From assembly GCA_033002965.1 (NCBI GenBank), contig JAURVB010012964.1:372001-436000 (forward strand): DNA of 64,000 nucleotides. The letters run 5' to 3'. This document shows, piece by piece, positions 20,994 to 32,426 of the stretch. The DNA is from Piper betle (lineage: Eukaryota > Streptophyta > Magnoliopsida > Piperales > Piperaceae). Position 1 is the first letter of the stretch. Each line of letters opens with the position of its first letter. A program made the position numbers and the translations under genes. Under the pieces are notes generated by a model. The model ran no database searches. It saw nothing but the letters and a program-made list of their open reading frames with translations, and was not told the origin of the DNA.

Positions 20994-22136
20994 TCTAATC
21001 AACACCACGTGATTGGTAAAAACCACATTATGATCTAGGAAACAGTAAAAAAGAGGGTGAGTCCTACGGATTTGGTATTCCATCTCCTACCGAATAGACA
21101 ACATCAACCAGTGGCTCCCTGTACCTAACCGAATACCCGAATTCAATCAAAGTCTATAATGCATACAGTGCTTTGTACAATGATCTTAACAATCATAAGA
21201 GTGAAACAATTGAAATAATTCGATTAATCAATAAACATTCAATTGGGTTAAACACTCAATCAATCAAACAACAAAACAATTAACAGTTAAAACAGTCCAT
21301 CAGTCAATTAAGTCGACTCAATCAAACTAGTCAAAACAATCAAAAATCGTTCAAAACAACCAAAGAATCAATTAATCAAACAATAACCGGTGAATCAGTC
21401 AACATCAAACAATCAACAGTTACTCAATTAATCAAACAATTGGATAATCATCCAAACGGGCTGTCAAACTCCTAGACAATTCATTGTCAATTAGTTAAAA
21501 CAGTAAAAATTGAAAAGCAATTATCTGGCCAAAGCCCTAGGCTTGAAAAACATGAGTCTTATAGTACTGGTAAATAACCCAGATCAGTCCAGGATAACTT
21601 AAATTATTCATAGATTTGGTTATGTAGCAAACAACAATATACAAATTATTTATTAGTTATAAATAGTTGATAAAAAATAATAATATACATGTTATATATT
21701 AGAAGTATTTCTAGTAAATACAAAAAATATATTAAATCAAAAGTACATTCAAAACAATAAATTGAGCATTAAAAATGCATAGCAATTAATCAAAAGTCTA
21801 CAATTTTTTTTTAGAAATTAAAACGGTTACTAAACTATTAAATCAGTAATGTGTATAAATATCAATAAATAATCGGATAATAACGTAAAATAATCAGTAA
21901 ATCAGAAAATATAACACATTGCCAAAATACACAATTGAGTGATATGCATGTCCAGAATTATTATATTTTGAGAAATGTATGTGGAACCATACAAAAATGG
22001 TTAGAAACTATGCATAAAAGGCAAGAAACAGTCGAATCAACCCAATTGAACCGAGTCCAAGTTGGGTTGGAAAATTGGGTCAGCTTGGACCAAGTTCATG
22101 ATCAAACCAGATGATTGGCCAGTTCGACACACTCGA
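20994..22136. other. AT-rich low-complexity spacer
   Basis: From about 21190 to 21500 it consists of AATCAATC/AAACAATC-type words. No gene, LTR or gag-like frame is visible, so the 5' part of the gypsy remnant and the left end of the neighbouring large LTR are not accounted for. Confidence 0.5.
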
Positions 22137-22589
22137 ACAATCGTATACTCCTCGTGAACACTCTGAAGGGCACACTGAGGAGCCACTGGGCTGCGACCCG
22201 GTAGTATCCCGAACTGTCTGCTTTACTGATGCCTCTCTTGGCATTTCTCTGATTTCTTTTCTCTGGTCCATCGGGACTACATGTATATCCTAAGCCATCT
22301 CCTTACCTCCATAATTCTCCTGGCCTTGAGCACGGAGGCCGAGTACTCTCAGGCAATCGCCTTTTAGTACCCTTTGAACCACAAGTCTGGACATGCGTTG
22401 TACTTAATAGTACCCATAAACCTCCACGTTCTCCGGGTGTGAAGAACTCAAACATGGAGTTGTTAAGATCCCTCGGGAATGGAACAGTCCACTCACTAAT
22501 CTAGAGGCCACTTTGACTATCATGGCATCCGCTCATGGTACGTGCAATCGGTTTCCCCATCTCTCGTCTCACAGAAAACTAGATAAAAT

Positions 22590-22627
<38 letters not shown>

Positions 22628-24441
22628 TAGGAAGGGATTTATATAATAGGCCCGAAGGCAACGTGTGGTGGATCTTGTTTTCAAAATCATCCTCGAAGGA
22701 TCTCATCCTCGAGGGTTTATCAATCTGGAAAACTGTTTGGCTAAATAGCTCGAGTTAAGTGGGATCCGATAAAACGCCACTTAACCCATCTTGCAAGTAA
22801 TAAATCAAACTTACAATAGAGTAAAGCATGAAAATAGAGACGAGTCCTAAATGGACTTGGTAGAAACTTCAAGCGTGTCAACACGCCTAGGCAGCGAGCT
22901 CTGACTCTATACCTACACATCGAATTTAGAAGCTAATGCCCACTAGTTGAATGATGCATCAACTCGACATGACCATCACACTCACAATGCAAACAACATC
23001 TATCAACAATCAAATAATCATAAATGTGAAAATAATTCTAACTCATCCTATTCATACCAATTTTATTATGTTTTTCTATGTTACATCATACTCGATTAGC
23101 ATGCTCAGATTCAATCTACCTCATTAGATCACATACCATTCTTTCACAATTAATCAACTCATGAAATCACCACTTCATTCATAGTCTGACATTTATCATG
23201 ACAATTAATCAATCCTAGCATGTTGTGCTAACAATCATCAAGTTTAAATCATTAACTCGGAGGTAAGTATACATCTCGTCGTCGACAATCAGCGATGGCG
23301 AAGGTTTCGTCGTGCGTCTTGAAGCTTGAATTCAGTGCTCGTCGGTGTCCGAAGTTCGATTGGATGAGCTCCGCGAAGATCCGGTGAATTCTAGTAAATC
23401 CAATTTTTCAGCAAGTTCCAGCAGTTTTCCGGCAATTTCTAGTGGTTTTCTGGTAACTTCTAGTAGTTTTCCAATGGCAGTTGCTAGCAGCATCTCCTGG
23501 CGGGATAGGGGTCGTATTGGGTACCATTGGCACCGGCTCTGCAAGCCCAACGTGTCTACGATGTCGACACGCTCAGCGGAGGTGGTGGCTCACCAAAAAT
23601 GGTTAAAACAGAGGCAGCAGTCGTGGGTGAAGAAATCCTGCTAACGTGGGCGGCGCTAGGCTCCGCTCCTATTGGGGAGGGTCTAGGGTTGGTCGAAGAC
23701 GTCAAGGCGACCACTAGATCGCGGTAGCGACGGTCGCCGGCGATGCAAGCGCAACGTAGGCGCGCGCTAGTTGCAGCGATCCGGAGTTGTGGAGGCCATA
23801 CGACGGCCAAGGCGCTCGGTGCGGCACGGCAATGCCACGGCAGAGCCTGGCGGCGACGATTGGTGGCGAGCCAGCATCGACAGCGGCGGCGACGACAAGC
23901 GGAGGGTGGCACGGCTAGGGTTTGGATAGGGAAGAAGAAAGAAAGTGTCGAGGTGGTGGGGAAGGAAAATAACTGGGTGGCAATATTGTAAATAAGACTT
24001 GACTTGTCTCCAACTCGAGTTGAGAATAATAACTAGCTCATAATAAATCCAAAAAATTCCATAAAATCGGGAAAAATCCCATAAAATATATTATATGGCA
24101 CAACATCACAATGACATACTCTATAACTATTAACCCACCCAAATTGCCCCATAACACATCCTGACGCCGTAAACGACCTAAAACTAATTCTACGATCCAC
24201 TATATATAAAATAAAAAAATATATAACTAGCATACTCTCATATATTCTGATAACTCATTCTTTTCTATTATATTCATGACGTTATCATCATATACTTGGG
24301 TACACATGACCCCTCATAGCTCATACATGCGACCGACCGTCGACTCAGTACACGTGTTTTGAAACTGACTTGACTCGAAAAATAATAGTCGAACCAACCG
24401 GTTCTGAATATAAAGCCCTAACTCAAATTGCAGGTTTTACA
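22137..24441 (-). mobile_element. 3-kb LTR family, copy B (minus, left-truncated)
   Basis: Aligns with 52908-55153 in the same orientation: a GAACACTCTGAAGGGCA block near 22153, GGATCCGATAAAACG near 22765, the GC-rich part (23300-23930), the ACTCGAGT motif (23981-24027) and the terminus GGTTTTACA at 24441. The roughly 0.7 kb that completes the other copy is missing on the left. An (AT)n run lies at 22588-22624. No flanking duplication could be confirmed. Confidence 0.7.
22588..22624. repeat. (AT)n microsatellite
   Basis: Uninterrupted AT dinucleotides within copy B of the large LTR; copy C has only a short (TA) run at the matching place (53352-53361). Confidence 0.95.
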
Positions 24442-25960
24442 TTCGTTGTTGCCGCCGCCAACGCCACCCCGCCATCGATCTACATCGCCGTGCTGTTGTC
24501 GTGTTGCCTTGAGCGCCCTAGCCCGACTTCCATGTTGGGTTTATGCCACGTCAATCATGGATAATGTTAGTGACTTGTATATAGGCTAATGGGAAAGCCT
24601 TATTCCTTGAGCTAACTTTTAGATTAAGAAAGGCCAGTAACACCTCTTACAAATCTTTTTGGGGGCCCAAAAGGCCTAACAGTAGTATCAGAGCCAAGTT
24701 GGATTTGGTGTTAGCTTACGCCGATTGTGGAAGTTTCCTTTATGGGTTTCACCTAATGATTTAAGGGGAGTTTGTTAGGTGATGATATGTGAGTTCTGAC
24801 TGATGTCAGATGATGATAGTTTTAGGGGATTTGTTGGGTTTATCTCTCATATCAGTCGTGGATGATGTTGGTGACTTGTACATATACTAATGGGAAACCC
24901 TTATTCCTTGAGTTAGCTTTCTATTAAGAGAAACCTGTGACACCTATTGTAAGTCTTTTTTGGGTGCCCAAAGGGCCTAACACTCAACGACGCGACGAAG
25001 CCACCGCGATCGCATAATGCTCTCGTTTCTGATCCCACCGCTGGCGACCGTCACCGCTGCTATCTAGTTGGCACCTCGACTTCTTCTACTACCCACGCGA
25101 CCTCCCTCGGCCAGAGCAAAGCCTAGCACCGCCGCCAACATCAGTCGGATCTCATCGTCCCATCAACCGCCCTTGTTTGCCCTTTTTCTGGTGAGCCGCC
25201 GCCTTCGCCGACCTCATTAATGTCGTAGATACATCGGGCTCGCCGAGCCAGTGCCAACGGTACCCCATACCACCACCATCCTGCAAGTAGCTGCTATCGA
25301 CAAAAGTTGCCACAAAACCATCAGAAGGTTGCCAAAAACCACTTGAAACTATCGAGAACCGCTAAACCCACCGGAAAACCGGATTCGCTGGATCTTTCAT
25401 CAAGCTCATCCACTCAAACTTGATCGAACTTCGAACACTGCCAAGCGCTGAATTTGAGCTCTGAGACGCGTGACAAAACCCTAGCCGCTGTCGATTATTA
25501 ACGACACGAGGTATAATTATCTTTGATTTAATTATTTAAAATTAATAATTATTAACACAACATGCTAGGATTTATTAATTATTGTGATAAATGCCTAATT
25601 GTGAATAAAGTGATGATTTGATTGATAGTAAATGAATGTTAGTGATCTAATTAGGTAAATTAAATGTGAGTATGCTAATCAACTGTAACGTAACTTTAAA
25701 AAATATAATAAAATTTGTATAAATATGACGAGTTATAATCACTTTTACATTATTGATTGTTGATTGTTGATGGATGATGATTGTGTTGTGAATGTGATAT
25801 TCATAATAAATTTGACGCATCATTTATTTAACGGGCATTAACTTTTAGATCTAATGTATATGTACAGAGTAGGAGTTACGTATAAATAAGGTTTTCTTTT
25901 TATCTTTTAAAGACCGTGTTAACTTGTTTTATTAGGTAAAGATTCTGATCTCTTTGAAGG
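24442..25960 (+). mobile_element. 3-kb LTR family, copy D (plus, partial)
   Basis: Plus-strand sequence that follows copy A from its GC-rich block onward: CCGCCGCCA words at 24450, the ACTTGATCGAACTTCG segment (25415, compare 10314), AAACCCTAGCCG (25476, compare 10368) and GAGGTATAATT (25508, compare 10401). The first 480 bp of the family is absent. It abuts copy B head to head, giving an inverted repeat. A TRIM (24533-24982) is inserted in it. Confidence 0.65.
24533..24982 (+). mobile_element. TRIM, complete single copy
   Basis: LTRs 24533-24681 and 24832-24982 (149 and 151 bp), both TGTTGGG to CCTAACA. Primer site TAGTATCAGAGC at 24683-24694, one change from the initiator tRNA-Met match. 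Purine-rich tract just before the second LTR. Total 450 bp, no coding frame. The LTR resembles those of the array at 1-1441 (TTGAGCTA, TAGGCTAATGGGAAA), so the two are related subfamilies. Flanks TTCCA and CTCAA are only partly alike, so the target duplication is uncertain. Confidence 0.85.
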
Positions 25961-26183
25961 AATACAAGGAAAAGGGTAAAAGCTTATATACTATTTCCCA
26001 CTTGCTAGAATACTAACAGCCATGAGACAAATGTTTGTGAGGCAGAGTAGAATATGTCCTTATGCGCCTGTTGTACCCCATATTTATTTATGACAAGAGG
26101 ATATAATAATTTGCATAAAATTAGAGTATCAGGTTCTTTTATGAAAGCTAATGTATGTGAACTTGGTAATGTACAGTCTTAGT
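25961..26183. other. Short AT-rich spacer
   Basis: No feature recognised between the LTR fragment and the tandem triplication. Confidence 0.5.
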
Positions 26184-27260
26184 CAATTTGCAAATGCAAC
26201 ATATCAACTTGTCTTTTTTCCTTTATTTTTCATGTACCCAGCAAAGCAAACCTTGGTTGAATTAATTAATTTCACATAAAAATGTTACATATTACATACT
26301 TTTACAGTATGCCTCTTTCAAATACAAATTAGAGAGCAAACCATGAGTAATCGCTTTATTCATCCTCAATTCCTCATTATATTGAAAATACTCACACAAG
26401 AAAAACTAAAAACATAATTGAATCATCAACGGCAATGATCTCAATACAAATCATTTAATCACAGCTGTACACACAAACAATAAATTGAAGCTTTCTCGTT
26501 TTTGGGAAAAAATGGATAGAAAATGTGCACAACATATGATAAAAATGAAGCTTAGTGATCAAGTGTTGTACGCAATTAAGCATATGTGAAATTGGTTACT
26601 CGAAGTCACCTTAATTTGCAAATGCAACATAAAAAACAGCCTTTTACGTTCTCTATTCACGTACCAACAAATGGTTTATTGTTGTATGACTATTGCAAAC
26701 CCTGGTGTAATCTAATCAATTCCTCATATGAATGTCATATACATACATATGCTTCATGTAACTACCTAATAGAAAGCAACCAATAATAAAGATAACTTCA
26801 TTCATCCTCTATTCTCATTGTCCTGCAAATACTTTGATAAACAAGCTCAATACAAATCATTTCATCAGAAGCAGTTGCAGGTAAGAAAATAATTGAAGCT
26901 TTGCCATTTCTGAAAAAAATGGATAGACAAGGAGCAAAACATATGACATAAGTAAATGTACTGATCAAGTGTTATATGAATCTAGTTGAGTGAAATTGGC
27001 TATCTACAATCACTACAATTTGCAAACGCAACATACCAGCAGGTTTTTCCTTCATTTATTCCATGCCCACAACAGATGTTCTATTCCTGTCTAATGACTG
27101 CAAAACTTGGTCCAATCTTCAATGAATGTCATATACATACTTATGTACATACACATTTGTAAGCTAACCAACAAGGAATGATAGCTTGGTTTATCCTTGA
27201 TTCCTCATTCTATTCAAAATACTCAAATAAACAAGCAAAAGTAATAGCATTCTGGCCATC
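26184..27260. repeat. Tandem triplication, unit about 400-430 bp
   Basis: Three copies begin with AATTTGCAAA(T/C)GCAACAT at about 26184, 26613 and 27018, with matching order of later landmarks (a TTCATCCTC/TTTATCCTTG block, a TCTCATT or TCTATTCAAAATACT block, GCATATGA or ACATATGA). The copies are diverged, non-coding and lie just downstream of the minus-strand LIP2-like pseudogene. Confidence 0.7.
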
Positions 27261-27299
27261 GAAACTCACGCATCAAGAAAAACTTGCCTCTTTCTTCCA

Positions 27300-28080
27300 T
27301 GGAAGCTAATCAAAACCAAACTATTCTGCAAAAATGGAGAACCGCAGCCACAAAATCTCGCCGAAACCAAACTGCTCTGCAAAAATGGAGACCAGCTGCT
27401 CCTGGATCACATCATCACCAGGAGCTCACCCGCCATCTCCCTCCTCAACGAAGTCACCCCGTTACCAGCAATCTCGCAAGGCACAACGTGTTCGAAAAAG
27501 CTCAAATCCGGATCGACGTTGAACGCCAGACCATGGGAGGTAACCCCAGCAGAAATCCTCAAACCAACCGGACCAATCTTCCGATCCTCCACCCAAGCCC
27601 CAGTTTCGCACATCCCCCCAACTCTGGCCTCCACACCATAACAAAGACGCCAACTTTGTCATCACCATCTCCAGATTCTCCACGTGCCAACTCGCCCCGA
27701 GCCTGGTCTCTCGGAGCGAGACGATGGGGTAGAGGACTGCCTGCCGGGGGACGTGGAAGGTGAGGTCGCCGCCCTCCTTGGTGTAGTGGAGCTCGGCGTC
27801 GAGGGAGCGGAGCGGAGCGGGGGCGGGGGGGGGGGTAGGGGGAGGGTGGGGAGGAGGAGATTGTGGTCGATGTGGCGCTTGCCGAGGGTGTAGGTGGGCG
27901 GTGTTGGAGGGAGAGCAGGGCGTCGGCGATGGCGCCGGATTTCCGGAGGGAGACGAGCTTGTCTTGGAGGTGGACGGCTAGGCCGTAGCTCACCATGCCC
28001 TTCTTCCACACCAAAGGCCTCTCCTTTGTAGCGTCATCGCCTTCCCAAACCCTAAAAATGCCGCCTTTTGGCCGGCGGCG
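27300..28080 (-). pseudogene. Lipoyltransferase (LIP2-type octanoyltransferase) pseudogene
   Basis: Minus-strand translation in shifting frames matches plant mitochondrial octanoyltransferase, which moves octanoyl groups from acyl carrier protein to lipoate-dependent enzymes. In order: LQDKLVSLRKSGAIADALLS, TYTLGKRHIDHNLL, ELHYTKEGGDLTFHVPRQ, CETGAWVEDRKIGPVGLRIS, GVTSHGLAFNVDPDLSFFEH, VVPCEIAGNGVTSLRRE. The likely catalytic Cys (VPCEI) is kept; the usual HGP of the active-site loop reads HVP. Frame shifts of one base occur near 27900, in the G/C run at 27820-27832, near 27640 and near 27418, and a short repeat duplicates the C-terminal end (27304-27390). No introns are seen, as in LIP2 of other plants. 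If the shifts are assembly errors this would be a real gene; with four shifts and a lost glycine I favour a pseudogene. Confidence 0.72.
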
Positions 28081-28960
28081 GCGGCGGGCGGCGGGCGGCG
28101 GGCGGTGGCCGCAGGGCAGAGCCGGACTGGGGTTTGGAAGGAAGATACGTCGAGTTACGATAATACCCTGCATCACTCTACTAATTTACCATTTAACCAT
28201 TGGTCTTTCTTTTTTTAAGTTGGAAATGCTATTTTTATTTATTAAGTCTTAAAATTATATATATATATAAATATAATTTATAGGCTTGACTCAAAAATTA
28301 GGACCATGTAATTATGTAACCCCTCCTCAATTGGCAATAAGTTTTTTAATAAAACTTGCCAAAAGCTTGCGTGATACGCAAGATATATTTATTATTTATT
28401 AATAATATATGTTAAGAATTATAAAATTGATTTTAAAATTACTTATATATTATTTTTAAATAAAATAATAAATATTTATTTAATTTTAACAAAAAATATA
28501 ATTGTATACATATATTAAAAGTAATTTTAATTTTAATAAGTAAAAAAATTTTAATAACTAAATAGATTTTAATTTTTAAAATTTTTTAAATTCAAATAGA
28601 ATTATAATCTAATTTTTCAATAAATAGAATTGCATATATTATTAAATAACAAATATAAATTTGATAGTATGATTATAAATATATTAAAATTTTTAAGATT
28701 CCTAATTTAGATTGATTATAGTCTAATATTTTCCTAATAATAAAAAATAATTATTATAAATTAAGCAAGTATTAAAAAGTCTAATAATATATTCGGGCGC
28801 GGGATCGTCTGCCCTCAAATCGGTTCCTTTGTGATTAAATAAATTAAAAGTTCGGTAGGACCGAGGCGCCCTTGCCGTGAAAAGAAATAGTGTGATGAAA
28901 ATAGAAAATATTACAAACAATAAAATGACACATAGGAAAATTTTTTACGTGGTTCCTTAG
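28081..28960. other. AT-rich spacer
   Basis: Strongly AT-rich after a short GC-rich end near 28130. Around 28790-28870 there is a GC-richer patch (GGGCGCGGGATCG). No gene or element boundaries recognised. Confidence 0.5.
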
Positions 28961-31060
28961 GGTTCAACTTGAATCCCTAAGTCAGTCTACGGTGAGATTA
29001 GTACTCACAATCCACTATTTCTCCTTTGATTTTTACAAGTTACACAAAATAGTGAATTTTTGCTGCCTTTAGATAAATTTGCCTTGATCAGTCTGGAAAG
29101 CCTTCAAATTATTTCTAGAGTGTTGATATGCTGAACCAGGCCATATTGGGTTGGTTCAAACCAAACAAATGCTGGATCGGACCGGATAGCGTACGCCGAC
29201 TTCCTTTCTTTCTGTGTGCGCCAGTCTACGGGTGGTGTACTGTACACCAGCTCCAATTTGGGTTGCGGGTGGTCACGAACGCAGTCACGGTCTAGATCTG
29301 GTCACGGGTCTGCGGGTAAATGGCTGGTCACGGATCTGCCGAATCTTGTGGACGCAGCAGAAGTAAACGGGCACGACGGACCCGGCTACGGCGTGACGCG
29401 GCGGCGCTTTTGGGGCTCCGGCGGCGGATTTTCTGGCGTCGGATGGTGGCGGAGTTTGCCCAGAACTGTAGATCTCAGAATGGTGAAGGTCTTGGCGGTG
29501 GTCCGACGGTCAGCGGCGGCTCCGGTCGGTCGGTCGGATGCCGGAAAGTTAGACACTTTTCTGCACTTTTGTGCTACTGTCCGATCGGTCACTTCTCGAT
29601 TTTTTCCGGCGACCTCAGTAATGAAATCCGGTAGATCTCCGTTTGGGTTTCTATATCATTCCATCAATCTTCACTTGATCACCAACGGAAGGCCTGGGAA
29701 CGACCGGTGCTGGTCGGAAAGAATCCAAGCAAATCCGACTGTTCGCTGCTCTGTTTTCTGCTTTTTCGGCCAGCAACTTCCTCGCTTCCCGATGTTTTTT
29801 CGGCGACCTCGGCGACAAACTCCGGCGGATCTCAGTTTGGGTTTGTAGATCACTTCTCCGCCTTCAATTTGAACCTCACGACGGGGCCAGGAACGACCGG
29901 AACTGGTCGGAAAGAATCCAAGAAGTATGGAATGACGAATAGGGACTCCTTTCCTTGGCAGCTGCAACTAAATTCCAAAACAGCGATCGGGTGAAGGAAG
30001 GGCACTTTCCTATGACTCCTTCAGGGCGATGCAGTGACTCCTTCACGGTGATGAGGAGGGCTCTATCTTTTCTGGCGATCCAACCGTAAAGTGGCGGCAA
30101 GGAACAGAGCAGCAACTCCAAGCAGGATAGCAGCAACGGACGTCCTCTTCATCCTAGCCCTCCAAAATTATAAACAAACAAAACTTCTTTTGGTTTAAAT
30201 CTGTTGCAGCGAGGCAGCATTAGCATTGCGGTAACTCCGGCAAAGAGCAGCTTTTGTTGTCGGCTTTGGTCTGGATGATAGCAACTCCTTGCTTCTCCCC
30301 TATTTTTTACGACGGTCGTGCAGCGGCGACAATTCTTCTGGAATTCTTGGCTCGATGAGGATTTCGGCGAGGCTGCACAACAACAATGGGGCTGGACTCC
30401 GGGGATGTGGTGATCCTGGTAGCACTCCACAGCAGCAGTGAACTCCGGCCTTCCACGGCGGTTATGGCAACAGCAAGGTACGAGCGTATTTCCTTGAAAC
30501 AATTCCAATGAGGCAAGGCTTTAGACCTCCTCTCCTTGGCTAATCAGCAAGACGGTGAGCAGCGACTCCTCGGCGTTGGCAAGATGTTGGACTCCAGCAC
30601 TCTTGTTCCAGCGATGGCAGACTCCCGCACCGGGGCTTGGGCTCTTCTCACGGCAGCACGTCGGCAACACTTCAAAGCAACACGACTCCTTCACCGGTGG
30701 CTCTGGCAAGTGGAAAGTTTAGATCTTGGGCAAGGATTCATGGCCGTGACAGGGGTAGTGATCGATCGGGTGTTGGCGAGGGTCACCGGAGCATCTCCGG
30801 TGAGGGGCTCCTCCCTCGGCTTTTCTTCTGTCTAGCAAAATTCTTTTCCTTTAGCGTACGAGCCCCCACCTTTGCTTTAGCAATAACACCCGGCTTTTAT
30901 AGAATTGGGATAATTCCTGAGTGAGAGATTTCCTCCAACGGCTGTAGAACAATATCTACCTCTTCCTCTGGCAATTCTTTCTCCGGCAGTTTTGGAACCG
31001 TATGACCAATTCTCTTGTAATATGCAGGAAGTCATCCACGTAAGTGGCTGAGTACTGTCA
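28961..31060. repeat. GC-rich transposon-like repeat, no gene
   Basis: Contains internal near-duplicates (GACCGG(T/A)(G/A)CTGGTCGGAAAGAATCC at 29702 and 29898, with TTTCGGCGACCTC or TTCCGGCGACCTC nearby) and stretches resembling 1442-2340. Several frames are open because of GC content, but their peptides change between the internal duplicates and look like no known protein. It probably is untranslated or LTR sequence of a retroelement. Confidence 0.4.
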
Positions 31061-32221
31061 CATAATTGGATAAATATTATCCACATAACCGGATAAATAT
31101 AAATATTTTTCGGATAAATATGTACAAATAAAATTATTGTGAGGTTAGAATCAAGTAAAATGTAAGAAAGACTGAAACGCTAAAAGTTATTTATTATTAT
31201 TATTAAATTCATAAAACCTTTCTTATATGTCTTCACTTTTTTGCGCTTTTAAATCCTCATTCGTTGATATTCACACCATAATGTATTACCTGAACGACTT
31301 AAATCAACATTTTAAGTTGTATTTGTTTGAGTAACGGACTGGTGAAGCGCTCGTTGCTCAAATAGAATTATCAAGTTAAAAACTGATTTCTATTTATAAG
31401 ACAAATTTACAAATTAATTATCATTTATGCATATAAGGTATAAACCAATTTATACACTCCAAGGTTTACTCATGCAACACATTTAAAAGTTGACCAATTT
31501 TAAAAAGAAACATTTTGTTTCCTTGATTCTTTGAAAATATTACATGAGTTGTAACATGACTAAAACAACTCACGATTAGGCATCTATGACCCTCACCTTG
31601 TATTTTGATTCTTTTAAGTTAATAAAAAAGTTTACTAATTTTTTTACCGCCCTTTTTCTTTGAAACTCTCCACCGACTTACCTTCTTTTATTTAGCACTT
31701 TCCCATCCAAACTAATATCTAATGCTTTTTTTTTAATTTAAAAGATACCATTAACTTGTAAAAATGTAAAATTATGATAAAATATGATTGAATGGTGAAT
31801 GATATATATTTTTATAATTAAATCACAAATTCCTCTTACACTTCAAAGAACGCCCTCACCCTCAAATTACATCTTTACTATTTATGACTGCAATAAATAA
31901 TAATATTATATATTAAAATTTATTTCCATGAGGTTTAAATTTAAACCACACTTGTAATTATGGAAAAAAAATATCATTGATTGCTCGAACAAATCTTTTG
32001 TATAATATAATAATAGTACTAATAATTATAATTATTATTATTATTATACTTTATATAATTAAGTCTAACATTAATTTTTTTTCAAAAAGTAAATTATTGG
32101 AGCAAAATTTTAGATTTATTGTTGGCTTACTAAAATTGTTAAATATATAATAAATTAAATCAAATTATAAACTAATAATGCTAAACAGAACGGAGAAGGA
32201 TTCACCAGAGAATGGGTAATT
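31061..32221. other. AT-rich upstream region of SAE2
   Basis: No coding frame. GGATAAATAT words repeat near 31070-31120. The promoter of the SAE2 gene should lie in the last few hundred bases, but I see no element I can name with confidence; TATA-like AT stretches are everywhere. Confidence 0.45.
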
Positions 32222-32320
32222 ATGTCTTTTCACATAGACATGACAACTCACTTTGAGTTCGCCCTCAAAGAAAACAAAATGGAGGCAAAGGAGCCCAAGC
32301 TCTTCCGTTGGCGCTCTTGA
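32222..32320 (+). promoter_or_regulatory. Upstream open reading frame before SAE2 (candidate)
   Basis: ATG at 32222 opens a 32-codon frame ending TGA at 32320. Two further in-frame ATGs (32240, 32279) would give shorter versions, the last coding 13 residues. The stop lies 106 nt before the SAE2 start at 32427. If the transcript begins upstream of these ATGs, the frame could reduce SAE2 translation. The transcription start is not known. Confidence 0.35.
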
Positions 32321-32426
32321 CTAGCTCCGGCTGCGTTTCGCCGGCCGGAAAAGCTCCGGTCTTTGTTCCTCCGGAGACACTTTCTTCTCGTTTCCGTCGT
32401 CACCGGTGCACGGGTTACCTCTTAAC

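Noticed and set aside
29216..29848. A 210-codon plus-strand open frame
   Set aside because: Its related internal copy nearby does not keep the frame, and the peptide shows no domain; likely untranslated repeat DNA.
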